From contig NZ_CP033367.1 in the NCBI RefSeq assembly GCF_013170845.1, forward strand, positions 6,201,001 through 6,265,000: a stretch of DNA of 64,000 nucleotides, in the 5' to 3' direction. A model generated the notes under the pieces. The model was not told the origin of the DNA and made no database searches. It was given only the letters and a program-made list of their open reading frames with translations. The position numbers were made by a program, and so were the translations under genes. Position 1 is the stretch's first letter. Every line of letters starts with the position of its first letter. Positions 55,081 to 63,657 of the stretch are shown here, one piece after another. Source of the stretch: Mesorhizobium loti R88b. Lineage in GTDB: Bacteria > Pseudomonadota > Alphaproteobacteria > Rhizobiales > Rhizobiaceae.

Positions 55081-56397
55081 ATGACCAATGTCTCCCTGAC
55101 CGGGCTTGCCCGCGATCTCGCCAAGCGTGGGTCGGAGGGCCGTCCCATTCGCATCGGCGTCATCGGCTCAGGCGAAATGGGCACCGACCTCGTCACACAA
55201 GGCATGCTGATGCCCGGCATATCGGTTTGCGCTGTCTCGACGCGGCGTCCGCACACCGCGCGCGAGGCCATCCGTATCGCCTATGGCGATGAAACGATGG
55301 CGGTCGAAGCCGACACGCCATCGAAAGTCACCGCGGCCATCGAGGCGGGAAAAATCGCCATCACCTCCAACGAGATGCTGGTCACCAATTCGCTGATCGA
55401 CGTCGTCATTGACGCCACCGGCAAGCCGGGCGTCGCCGCCGATTTCTGCCTGTCGGCGATGGAGCATGGCAAGCATCTGGTGATGATGAATGTCGAGGCC
55501 GACGTCACCATCGGCTGTTATCTCAAGCAGCAGGCCGACCGGCTTGGCGTCGTCTATTCGGTTGGCGCCGGCGACGAGCCGTCGAGTTGCATGGAGCTGA
55601 TCGAATTCGCCTCGGCGCTCGGCCTGACCATCGTCTCGGCCGGCAAGGGCAAGAACAACCCGCTCAACCACAATGCCGTGCCCGACGACTATCGCGAGGA
55701 GGCGATCCGCCGCAACATGAACCCGCGCATGCTGGTGGAGTTCGTCGACGGCTCGAAAACCATGGTCGAGATGTGCGCCATCGCCAACGCCACCGGCCTG
55801 GTGCCCGACGTGCCCGGCATGCACGGCCCGAAGGCCGACCGCGACGACCTCGTCAAGGTGTTAATCCCGCGTGAGGATGGCGGACTGTTGTTGAAAAAAG
55901 GCGTTGTCGACTACACGGTGGGCAAAGGTGTCGCGCCCGGGGTCTTCGTCATCGTCGAGGCAACGCATCCACGCATCATCGAGCGCATGGACGATTTGCA
56001 CATCGGCCATGGTCCCTATTACAGCTTGTTCCGGCCCTATCACCTGACCTCAATGGAAGTGCCGCTGACCGCCGCCCGCATCGTGCTGTTCGGCAAACCC
56101 GACATGGTGCCGCTGCCAAGGCCCGTCGCCGAGGTCTGCGCGGTCGCCAAGCGCGACCTCGTGGCCGGCGAGACCTTCGATGCGGTCGGCGAGACCTGCT
56201 ACCGCTCCTGGACGATGACCGTCAGCGCAGCCCGTACCCAGCGCGCCGTGCCGGTCGGCCTGCTCGAAGGTGGCAAGGTCTTGAGGCCGGTCAGGAAAGG
56301 CGAAATGCTGACCGCCGACAATGCCGCGCCCGACCAGACGACAAGGCTCTCCGCCTTGCGCCGGCTGCAGGACGAGATGCTGTACGGAACAAAATGA
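55081..56397 (+). CDS. SAF-domain NAD(P)-dependent oxidoreductase (homoserine dehydrogenase-like)
   Basis: The product has 438 residues. An N-terminal Rossmann part has IRIGVIGSGEMGTDLV (about 23-38), a catalytic-domain middle contains GAGDEPSSCMELIEFA, and a C-terminal SAF domain (about 350-425) contains RDLVAGETFD and VRKGEMLTADN. The substrate is unknown; such proteins occur with sugar-acid and related catabolic genes. Confidence 0.85.
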   Translation: MTNVSLTGLARDLAKRGSEGRPIRIGVIGSGEMGTDLVTQGMLMPGISVCAVSTRRPHTAREAIRIAYGDETMAVEADTPSKVTAAIEAGKIAITSNEMLVTNSLIDVVIDATGKPGVAADFCLSAMEHGKHLVMMNVEADVTIGCYLKQQADRLGVVYSVGAGDEPSSCMELIEFASALGLTIVSAGKGKNNPLNHNAVPDDYREEAIRRNMNPRMLVEFVDGSKTMVEMCAIANATGLVPDVPGMHGPKADRDDLVKVLIPREDGGLLLKKGVVDYTVGKGVAPGVFVIVEATHPRIIERMDDLHIGHGPYYSLFRPYHLTSMEVPLTAARIVLFGKPDMVPLPRPVAEVCAVAKRDLVAGETFDAVGETCYRSWTMTVSAARTQRAVPVGLLEGGKVLRPVRKGEMLTADNAAPDQTTRLSALRRLQDEMLYGTK

Positions 56398-56636
56398 AGT
56401 TCTATTCCCGAGCTCGATCGAACGCGGCCGGGGTGCCTCGTTTCCAGATGCTTCACGGCCACGTCGATTACTCTAGCGGCGATTGCGATTCCGAGCCGAA
56501 GTCGTGATAATGGGGCAGCTTAGACATCTGCCGGGTGCGGCGTCGATCAGCCTCTTTCCGAGAAACCGACGGCTACGCTCCACAAGCCGCCATCGCGGAC
56601 AAAGAGGCAAAGCCCGTGTAGGGGAAATCCGACGCT

Positions 56637-56981
56637 TTAGATGCCCGACCAACGGACGCGCAATGTGTCTGCGTCTGCGATTGTCAGTCCGCATGCCCCG
56701 ATTGCGTGTTTTGTGGCCGCGACCAGATCCTGATTTCCAGAGGCCAGCGCTCCATCCGGCAGGAAAAGGTTGTTCTCGAATCCGACACGCGAATGGCCGC
56801 CAAGCAAGGCCCCTGACGTCACGCACGCTATCTCCTGCCGGCCGAAGGCACAGACCATCCAATGGCTGAATGCCGCAGTGTCGGCCGCCAGGAACGGCAG
56901 CAGATCGGAGGGCCGGGACGTTTGCCCGACAGTGTAGCGACCGAGCACGTAGAGCACCGGCGGGTTCTCGAATGGGATCAT
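56637..56981 (-). pseudogene. C-terminal remnant of a BKACE (DUF849) beta-keto acid cleavage enzyme
   Basis: The readable 114 residues match the last third of BKACE proteins: AFGRQEIACVTSGALLGGHSRVGFENNL is the diagnostic stretch. A full enzyme has about 300 residues. The N-terminal two thirds, including the zinc ligands, are absent, and the divergent metallophosphoesterase begins where they should be. It is probably a deletion remnant. Confidence 0.75.
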
Positions 56982-57015
56982 GCCTCGCCTCGCGAGCGCC
57001 TGCTGGTTTCGCTGG

Positions 57016-57828
57016 ATGGCGAGAACTATCGTTCACCTCTCGGACCTGCATTTCGGAAAAACAGATGGCGAGGTCGTGAGAGCCATTGCTTCGGAGGTTC
57101 GCGCTATCGACCCGGATTTGCTGGTCGTTTCCGGGGATCTGACGCAACGCGCCCGGAAAGACGAATTCCTGCACGCGCGGGCCTTTCTTGATTCCCTTCC
57201 CGGTCCCCGCATCGTGGTACCCGGCAATCATGACGTGCCGCTCTGGAATGTCTTCGCGCGTGCCTTGACGCCTCTTTCACGATACAAGCGTTACATCGCG
57301 GCGGACACGGACCCGTTCTACGCCGATAGCGAAGTCGCGGTCGTCGGGATCAACACGGCGCGGTCCCTGACAATCAAGGATGGCAGGATCAATCTTCGCC
57401 AGCTCGAGGCGGCGACAGAAAAATTCGCACATATGTCCGATGACATTACCCGGGTAGTGGTCACTCATCATCCTTTTGAAGGGCTGGATCTGCAAAGCGA
57501 CGAAGGCATCGTTGGCCGCGCGGGTCTGGCCATGGATGCATTCTCGCGCAGCGGTGTCGACATCATATTGTCTGGCCACCAGCATCTTCACCGTGCCGGT
57601 TCGAGCGCTAGGCGTTACATTATCGACGGCTAAGCGGCACTGCTTATTCAAGCAGGAACGGCGGTTTCATCGCGGCTTCGCCAGACCGCAAATTCATTCA
57701 ACATTCTTTGCATCGATCGTCCGGAAATATCCGTGGAATGTCGAGGCTGGCGATCTTCCCCGGCCGGGTTCGAAACCTTGATGAGATATTCCTTTCGGCA
57801 TGGTCCCAATGGACGGGCACCGGCTTGA
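57016..57828 (+). pseudogene. Metallophosphoesterase with in-frame stop codon
   Basis: Metal ligands of the calcineurin-like fold are intact: HLSDLHFGK, SGDLTQRARKDE, VPGNHDVPLW and THHPFEG, then SGHQHLHRAG. The frame hits TAA at 57631-57633 after RYIIDG. Reading on gives AALLIQAGTAVSS and ANSFNILCIDRPEISVE, the normal family C-terminus, up to a stop at 57828. One codon (probably TAT or TAC) therefore became TAA. The shortened 205-residue product lacks the final strands. Confidence 0.8.
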
Positions 57829-57924
57829 TTGGCGCAGCCATTCTTCGGCGCGCTAGAAGACCAGCCAGCTGCAAGGCCTCATGGCCTGCCAACAATGCAG
57901 GAGCGAGCAACTTTGAAGCACGCT

Positions 57925-57949
57925 GGAACGCCATGGCCACATGCGAGTT
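57925..57949 (+). promoter_or_regulatory. Possible EcfG (general stress) promoter
   Basis: GGAAC (57925-57929), 16 bp, AGTT (57946-57949). The alphaproteobacterial general stress sigma factor recognises GGAAC-N16/17-CGTT, so one base deviates. It lies upstream of the stress-protein gene at 57983. Confidence 0.4.
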
Positions 57950-57982
57950 GTACGAGCACATCCTTCGGCGGAGCACATGGTT

Positions 57983-58492
57983 ATGGCAAAGAGTCGCGAG
58001 CAAGAGACGGATCTCACATCTTCCGAGGCAACAAACCGCATTTGGGAACTCGCAAAGGAAATCGACGTCTGCATGTTCGTGACATGGGACGGCGAATACA
58101 ATCGCGCCAGGCCACTCTCCGCGCGCGTCTTGCGCGAGGAAAATGCCATCTATTTCCTTGTCAACGACGACAGCGCCAAGAACAAGCAGCTGTCGAGATA
58201 TCCGAAGGTAACATTGGCCTGGAGTGACAGCAGCCACTACAAATACGTGACGATCTCCGGGCCGGCCGCAGTGACAAACGACAGAGCAAAGATCGCCGCG
58301 TTGTGGGAGAAGACTGACGCGGCATGGTGGGACAACGCCCAGGATCCCGAAATTCGGCTGATAACGGTGACACCGGACGAAGGCGAACTGTGGGACAGCC
58401 CGGGATTGGTTGTCGCTACCGCGAAGATGGTATTTGCAGCGGTAACCGGCGCGAAGCCGAATGTTGGCGACAACGCAAAAGTCGATCTCTGA
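57983..58492 (+). CDS. Pyridoxamine 5'-phosphate oxidase-like general stress protein
   Basis: The product has 169 residues of the PNPOx-like split-barrel flavin-binding fold, resembling general stress protein 26. Seen are CMFVTWDGEYNRARPLSARV and the end part. The ATG at 57983 (MAKSREQETD) has GGAG nine bases upstream; 57977 is an alternative. It precedes a stress-type SDR. Confidence 0.85.
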   Translation: MAKSREQETDLTSSEATNRIWELAKEIDVCMFVTWDGEYNRARPLSARVLREENAIYFLVNDDSAKNKQLSRYPKVTLAWSDSSHYKYVTISGPAAVTNDRAKIAALWEKTDAAWWDNAQDPEIRLITVTPDEGELWDSPGLVVATAKMVFAAVTGAKPNVGDNAKVDL

Positions 58493-58530
58493 GACAGCTA
58501 TGCCGCCCTGCATCATTGCCGGAGAAACAG

Positions 58531-59406
58531 ATGTCCGATCCTGCGACGAAATACACCAGCGAGGCCTTCAAGGAGCAGCGCCAGCAATGGCCGGCTCTCC
58601 AGCGCGAGATGGATCCCGTTCCTGACTGCGGCGAGACAAGCTATCGCGGCTCAAACCGGCTGGCCGGCCGCAAGGCTCTTGTGACCGGCGGCGATTCAGG
58701 GATCGGGCGGGCGGCAGTCATCGCATTCGCGCGCGAAGGCGCGGATGTGGCGATCAATTACTTTCCCAGTGAAGAGCCCGATGCACAAGACGTCGCGGAG
58801 CTGATCCGCGCGGAGGGCCGCAAAGCCATCCTGATTCCTGGAGACTTGACCGACCAACAGTTCTGCCGCGACCTCGTTGAGCGGGCGCACCGCGAACTTG
58901 GCGGCATCGACATTCTGGTCAACAACGCTGCTTACCAGCAATCGAAGGCGTCTATTGCGGATATCAGCTTCGAGCAGTTCGACCGAACCTTGAAAACCAA
59001 TCTCTACGCAATGTTCTGGATTACCAAATCAGCGCTCCCGCTGATGAAAGCAGGAGCGGCCATTATCAACACGGCCTCCGTCAACTCGTTCAACCCCGGT
59101 GAGGAATTGCTCGACTATGCGACGACGAAAGGCGGAATTGCGGTCTTCACAAAAGGCCTGGCAAAGCAGCTGGCCAAACACGGCATACGCGTCAACGCTG
59201 TTGCGCCTGGACCGGTTTGGACGCCACTACAGGTCGCCGGGGGTCAGTTGCCCGGCAAATTAAAGGAATTCGGTCAGGATACGCCGCTCGGTCGCGCCGG
59301 CCAGCCGGCGGAGCTTGCGCCGCTTTTCGTCCTGCTTGCTTCGGGAGAAATCACATACACCGATGGCAGCGTATTCGGGGCCAATGGCGGCACAGGCGTG
59401 GCCTGA
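58531..59406 (+). CDS. SDR-family oxidoreductase, general-stress type
   Basis: The product has 291 residues. A long N-terminal lead (PALQREMDPVPDCGE) is typical of stress-linked glucose/ribitol dehydrogenase-like SDRs. The NAD(P) motif is ALVTGGDSGIGRAA, catalytic Ser is in NTASVNSF and Tyr-Lys in DYATTKGG. GGAGAAACAG precedes the ATG. Confidence 0.9.
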   Translation: MSDPATKYTSEAFKEQRQQWPALQREMDPVPDCGETSYRGSNRLAGRKALVTGGDSGIGRAAVIAFAREGADVAINYFPSEEPDAQDVAELIRAEGRKAILIPGDLTDQQFCRDLVERAHRELGGIDILVNNAAYQQSKASIADISFEQFDRTLKTNLYAMFWITKSALPLMKAGAAIINTASVNSFNPGEELLDYATTKGGIAVFTKGLAKQLAKHGIRVNAVAPGPVWTPLQVAGGQLPGKLKEFGQDTPLGRAGQPAELAPLFVLLASGEITYTDGSVFGANGGTGVA

Positions 59407-59452
59407 AACCAGGTGATTGCGTCTTCTTTGCGTGGTGCTGTAGTAGCTTGGT

Positions 59453-59508
59453 CCTTGCCAGCGCGTGTCAGCGCGGCCTTGCCAGCGCGTGTCAGCGCGG
59501 CCTTGCCG
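59453..59508. repeat. Tandem 24-bp repeat
   Basis: Two identical 24-bp units (59453-59476 and 59477-59500, CCTTGCCAGCGCG... type) are followed by a degenerate third start. They lie in the non-coding stretch after the SDR gene and are probably a slippage product. Confidence 0.8.
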
Positions 59509-59629
59509 GCGCAGCACCGCCTGTTCTCTCCAAACCGCCGGTAGATAGGAGCGCCAAGTGCCAGCGAACTGCTGCATCTGCTCTGCGGCGGCCAAGGCCC
59601 AAAATGCGAACCAGCAGGCTATTTTGACG

Positions 59630-59659
59630 CAAAAGCCCGCCGCCTCACGGCAGCGGGCT
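59630..59659 (-). terminator. Terminator of the small periplasmic protein gene
   Basis: A 7-bp stem AGCCCGC/GCGGGCT (59634-59640 with 59653-59659) is followed by TTTTG on the minus strand, 36 bases after the stop of the gene at 59696. Confidence 0.65.
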
Positions 59660-59695
59660 AGAACGCAACTTAAGTTGCCACACGACCTGTTCGAG

Positions 59696-59989
59696 CTAGT
59701 TGGCGCCGCCTAGCTGCTTGGTCTTTGCGCAGTAATTGTCGTGCGACTTGGCGATAACTTTGTCGCCGCAGTCCTTGGTAATCGATGCGCGATCGTCATC
59801 GGTCAAGGCGAGCCAGGCCTTCTTGAATGCATCATCCGACTGCATCGTCTTCATGCCGGAATCTGTGTAGAAGGGCTGCATCTTGGCCGGATCATCAAGC
59901 GCCGACGTTCCGGTTCCCGAACCGGCCAAGGCCGAGCCAGTCATAATTGCAAGGGCCATTGCGCCCATGGTGAGCATCTTGAAGTTCAC
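59696..59989 (-). CDS. Small exported protein of unknown function
   Basis: The product has 97 residues from GTG at 59989 with GAGGAATTTTCC upstream. A signal peptide (about 1-22, ending GSALA-GSG) is followed by a small helical domain with two cysteines (KDCGDKV, DNYCAKT) that could form a disulfide. No family is recognised. Confidence 0.75.
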   Translation of the reverse strand: MNFKMLTMGAMALAIMTGSALAGSGTGTSALDDPAKMQPFYTDSGMKTMQSDDAFKKAWLALTDDDRASITKDCGDKVIAKSHDNYCAKTKQLGGAN

Positions 59990-60072
59990 GGAAAATTCCT
60001 CCGAGTTGCGGCTGCCGGGAGCGGCAGCGTGTTGAAGCAACTTCGCTCTTCAGAAAAAGTTTCTGAGACAGA

Positions 60073-60441
60073 ATGAAAAAGCCCGCCGGGTGGGGCGGCG
60101 GGCGAGGGTCTGGAGTGACAGGGATCAACCCCGGCCTCATCGAGCCAGTGGCGCCAGTTGTCGAGCCGCAGACCCCCGCGGTTAATCCGAAGAGGTCAGT
60201 TTTTCCTGACCATATCATCAGCCTCGAAGACGGCCGCAAACTCAAGTCGATGAAACGGCATTTGGGCTTGCTGGGCATGACGCCCGATCAATACCGCGCC
60301 AAGTGGGGTTTGCCGCACGACTACCCAATGGTGGCACCGAACTATTCCAATCGTAGATCAGCCATGGCCAAGGCAATTGGGCTCGGCCGCAAGCCTGCTC
60401 CAGGCAAGAAGGGGCCAGCTAAACGCAATGCGAAAGCCTAG
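60073..60441 (+). CDS. MucR/Ros-family regulator lacking the zinc cysteine
   Basis: The product has 122 residues. The DNA-binding part DHIISLEDGRKLKSMKRHLG with MTPDQYRAKWGLPHDYPMVAPNYS is clearly MucR/Ros. The usual zinc ligand Cys (DYIICLEDGKK-type) is Ser here. Ros homologues of Mesorhizobium loti that fold without zinc are known. It probably binds AT-rich DNA and controls surface polysaccharide or motility genes elsewhere. Confidence 0.9.
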   Translation: MKKPAGWGGGRGSGVTGINPGLIEPVAPVVEPQTPAVNPKRSVFPDHIISLEDGRKLKSMKRHLGLLGMTPDQYRAKWGLPHDYPMVAPNYSNRRSAMAKAIGLGRKPAPGKKGPAKRNAKA

Positions 60442-60655
60442 TTTCAAACTGAATCGCATCACCGGTCGACAAAAAAAAGGAACCTTTGCCAAAGTCCTCA
60501 AGCTTTGACCGCGCGTGACCGTCACATTTGTACGAAATTGACAATTGGTTTGGAACCTTAAAGGTCGCCCAAGATTGCTACATATCGTCAGAAATCAAAC
60601 GGCAAACAGACGCCTGAGAGTATGCGACTCCCGCCAAGGCGCTCGGAGTAACGCA

Positions 60656-61108
60656 ATGGCACGTTATTTCTTTGATATTCACGATGGCAACGACCTAACT
60701 AAAGATGAAGATGGCGTCGTCTGTGCTTCACTGGCAGATTTAAGCTTCCAGGCGGTCGACGTTTTACCGGAAATCGTACGCGAGGCACTGCCCGACGGCC
60801 CCCTTGGGACATTCTATGTCAAGGTGCGCGACGATACGGGTAGGTACGTGTTTCGAGCCACATTGGCCTTCGCCTCAGCGTGGATTGTTGAGACGATTGA
60901 CGGTGAACAACAGCCCGGCGGCGACCGATGGAGGACAGCACTTTCTCGCGCCAAGACACAGGTTACTGCGCTCCGAAAGGAGTTTGCCGAAGACGGCTAC
61001 TCGCAACACCTGGAAGCTCTCGACAGTTTGTTTTCAGTCGCCGAATCGGAGGTAAATCGACTGCTAGCCACGCGAGCGCCCCAAACAGCCCAGAGTTTGC
61101 ACGGTTAG
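60656..61108 (+). CDS. DUF6894-type small protein
   Basis: The product has 150 residues. The N-terminus MARYFFDIHDGNDLTKDEDG is typical of this rhizobial family of unknown function. CGGAG lies seven bases before the ATG. The C-terminal half is helical and not recognised. The gap upstream (60442-60655) contains a GGAAC without a matching -10 and nothing else clear. Confidence 0.75.
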   Translation: MARYFFDIHDGNDLTKDEDGVVCASLADLSFQAVDVLPEIVREALPDGPLGTFYVKVRDDTGRYVFRATLAFASAWIVETIDGEQQPGGDRWRTALSRAKTQVTALRKEFAEDGYSQHLEALDSLFSVAESEVNRLLATRAPQTAQSLHG

Positions 61109-61384
61109 TCTGCAAGACCGGATTCTAGGTGCACGACGGCGTCATGACAGGACGTAAGTCTTGGTTGAGCGAAAGCTAATATGAGGGTACCTTTGTAACG
61201 CGGGGATGATCCCAAAGAGCTATCCCGCAATGGCCGGTGCCGGGTTCCCTTTCCGCCAAACTGACCCGAGCGCTGGCCATTTTTTGCGGCTATGCCAGCA
61301 AGGCCAGATAGCAGGAATGTTCCTACTCTTATTTTGTCGCCCTAATGCTTGGATGAAGGTGGGTCTTTTGTCGAAAACTCATTC

Positions 61385-62101
61385 ATGCGAATAGCAGACG
61401 GTAAAGAAGGTGACAGCGATTTGTCTGCTCCGCAGACGATCGCAACCACCGTTTATCTCAAGCTTCGCGATGATATATTGAATGGAGTCCTGAAGAGCGG
61501 TTCGAAGGTACGCGTGGATTGGGTGGTCGAGTACTATGAGGCTGGAGCCTCGCCCGTTCGAGAGGCTCTTACCCGCCTTGCCACCGAGGGGTTGCTGGAT
61601 CATCGAGACCAGCGCGGCTTTTCTGTAAAGCCAGTAAGTGCTCACGAGCTTGACGAACTCACACGCACGCGTTGCTGGGTCGAGGAGATGGGACTGCGGC
61701 AGTCGATTGGCAACCGCAATTTGCAGTGGGAGGAGCAGGTCGTTCTGGCACTGCATAGGCTGACCCGCGCATCGTGCCACATAATCGAAAAGCCATCATC
61801 AATTGACGCTGAATGGGAAAAGCATCACGGAGCTTTCCACCGAGCGCTAATCGCAGGATGTGGATCCAACAGGCTCATACGCTTCAGCGATCAACTCGCG
61901 GACCAGCTCTACCGTTACAGGATATTGGCAAAGTCAGACGAGGCCTCACCTCGCGACTGCCTGGAGGAACACAGGCTTATTGCTGAGTCCGCTCTTGACG
62001 GGGACGCCGATCGCGCCGTTTCAGTCTTGGTAAATCACTACGAGAAATCCGCGGCTCTGTGCGCCGGTAGATTCCGATTGTCAAACGGCTTCCAAAACTG
62101 A
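61385..62101 (+). CDS. GntR-family (FCD) transcriptional regulator
   Basis: The product has 238 residues from the ATG at 61385; a TTG at 61349 would add 12. The winged helix contains KLRDDILNGVLKSGSKVRVDWV and ASPVREALTRLATEGLL, and the FCD domain has HGAFHRALIAGCGS and EEHRLIAESAL. It precedes the epimerase gene in the same direction. The 276 bases before it hold no clear feature. Confidence 0.85.
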   Translation: MRIADGKEGDSDLSAPQTIATTVYLKLRDDILNGVLKSGSKVRVDWVVEYYEAGASPVREALTRLATEGLLDHRDQRGFSVKPVSAHELDELTRTRCWVEEMGLRQSIGNRNLQWEEQVVLALHRLTRASCHIIEKPSSIDAEWEKHHGAFHRALIAGCGSNRLIRFSDQLADQLYRYRILAKSDEASPRDCLEEHRLIAESALDGDADRAVSVLVNHYEKSAALCAGRFRLSNGFQN

Positions 62102-62268
62102 CCCTCGATCGGCGTCCAATCAGTGCCGATGGCGATCGTGCGCGCGATGTCGTCGATCACTTTTGTCTGCATCGATCAAATGGCGGTAATGGCGTTGAGC
62201 CGCGGCAGATTCGAGTGGCGTTCGCCGTCTGCCAGTGCCACAGTCCGCCAGCAATCGGCGGGGTGAAA

Positions 62269-63225
62269 ATGACCCGAGTAGTGATCATCGGCGGCAGCGG
62301 GCATGTCGGCACGTACCTGGTGCCAAGGCTGGTCGAGGCCGGATATGAAGTGGTCAATGTCAGCCGCGGCCAGCGCGCAGCTTATACGCTGAATGCGGCG
62401 TGGAAATCGGTCGAGCCAGTGGTGATCGACCGCGACACGGAGGAAAAGGCTGGCACCTTCGGCGAGAAGGTCCGCGCGCTGAACGCCGATATCGTGGTGG
62501 ACATGATTTCCTTCACCCTCGACAGCACCAAGCAGATCGTCGGCGCGCTGCGAGGCGAGGTGCAGCATTTCCTCCATTGCGGCACCATCTGGGTCTATGG
62601 GCACAACACCGCGATCCCCGCGACAGAGGACCAGCCGAAAAACCCGTTCGGCAGCTATGGCACGCAAAAGGCCGAGATCGAGACCTGGCTGCTCAACGAA
62701 GCCAGGAGGAACGGCTTTCCAGCCACGGTGTTTCGGCCCGGCCATATCGTTGGGCCCGGCTGGGAGCCACTCAATCCGGCGGGGCACTTCGACGTCGGCG
62801 TGTTCTCCCAGATCGCCCGTGGCGAGCGGCTTGTGCTGCCCAATCTTGGCAACGAGACAGTGCATCACGTGCATGCCGACGACGTAGCACAGATGGTTAT
62901 GCGAGCCATCGCGAACTGGAGGAACGCGGTTGGCGAGGCCTTCAACACCGTTTCGCCACAGGCGATCAATCTGCGCGGCTACGCCGAGGCCATGTACAAC
63001 CGGTTCGGCCACGCGCCGCGGCTGAGCTTCGAGCCGTTCGATACGTGGAAGGGCAAGCAGACTGAAGAAAACTGGCGCGCCTCCTGGGAGCACATTGCAC
63101 GCAGTCCGAGTCATTCGATCGCCAAGGCGCGGAACCTCCTGGGCTACGACCCGCGGTATTCGTCGCTGCAAGCAATATATGAATCAGTCGAGTGGCTGGT
63201 GGCGAACGGGAAACTCAACCGGTAG
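62269..63225 (+). CDS. NAD-dependent epimerase/dehydratase family protein
   Basis: The product has 318 residues. The Rossmann motif VVIIGGSGHVGTYLVPRLVEAG is at the start, the active-site YGTQK is in PFGSYGTQKAEIE, and Thr is in HCGTIWVYG. The ATG at 62269 has GGGGTGAAA upstream. The substrate is unknown (probably a nucleotide sugar or related carbohydrate). Confidence 0.88.
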   Translation: MTRVVIIGGSGHVGTYLVPRLVEAGYEVVNVSRGQRAAYTLNAAWKSVEPVVIDRDTEEKAGTFGEKVRALNADIVVDMISFTLDSTKQIVGALRGEVQHFLHCGTIWVYGHNTAIPATEDQPKNPFGSYGTQKAEIETWLLNEARRNGFPATVFRPGHIVGPGWEPLNPAGHFDVGVFSQIARGERLVLPNLGNETVHHVHADDVAQMVMRAIANWRNAVGEAFNTVSPQAINLRGYAEAMYNRFGHAPRLSFEPFDTWKGKQTEENWRASWEHIARSPSHSIAKARNLLGYDPRYSSLQAIYESVEWLVANGKLNR

Positions 63226-63657
63226 GAGAGCCCGGAAATTTCCCAGCTTCGGCGCCTTCGAAACCGCCATTGCATCTATCAAATGAGAGTGCAGGTTTCC
63301 CTCGCTAGGCGTAACTCCAACTTTGGAGGGCTGATGCGAGGAAGTGATGGATATCAAGAAACTCGTCACCGACCTTTCGCAATCCCTTCTACGACGACGC
63401 TCCGCATCCCCGACTTCCATGCCGATTCTGAAATCGCTCGCCGACAAGCGTCCCGATTATCCGAAGACCAGGCAGACCCCAGCATACCGACCCCTCAAAA
63501 CGCATGAGCCGCGGGCCTCGAACATGTAGGTCGACGAGATCTGGCGGCATTCTCAACCCCAGCGGTTGCCAGATTTCAGACGCGTGACAGCCCCCAGGGA
63601 ACCTCCCTGCTGTGAGCGGGTTGATTTGCGTCGCCCGTTCGCAACCGGATTGCTTCC
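63226..63657. other. Intergenic stretch with a weak small ORF
   Basis: The only candidate is a 60-residue plus-strand frame (63347-63529) behind GAGGAAG, starting MDIKKLVTDLSQSLLRRR and ending in a basic Pro/Lys-rich tail. It has no recognisable family and its composition is equivocal. No promoter, terminator or repeat is clear in the rest. Confidence 0.3.

Noticed and set aside
60541..60580. EcfG promoter before the DUF6894 gene
   Set aside because: GGAAC is present but no CGTT-like element lies at 16-17 bp.
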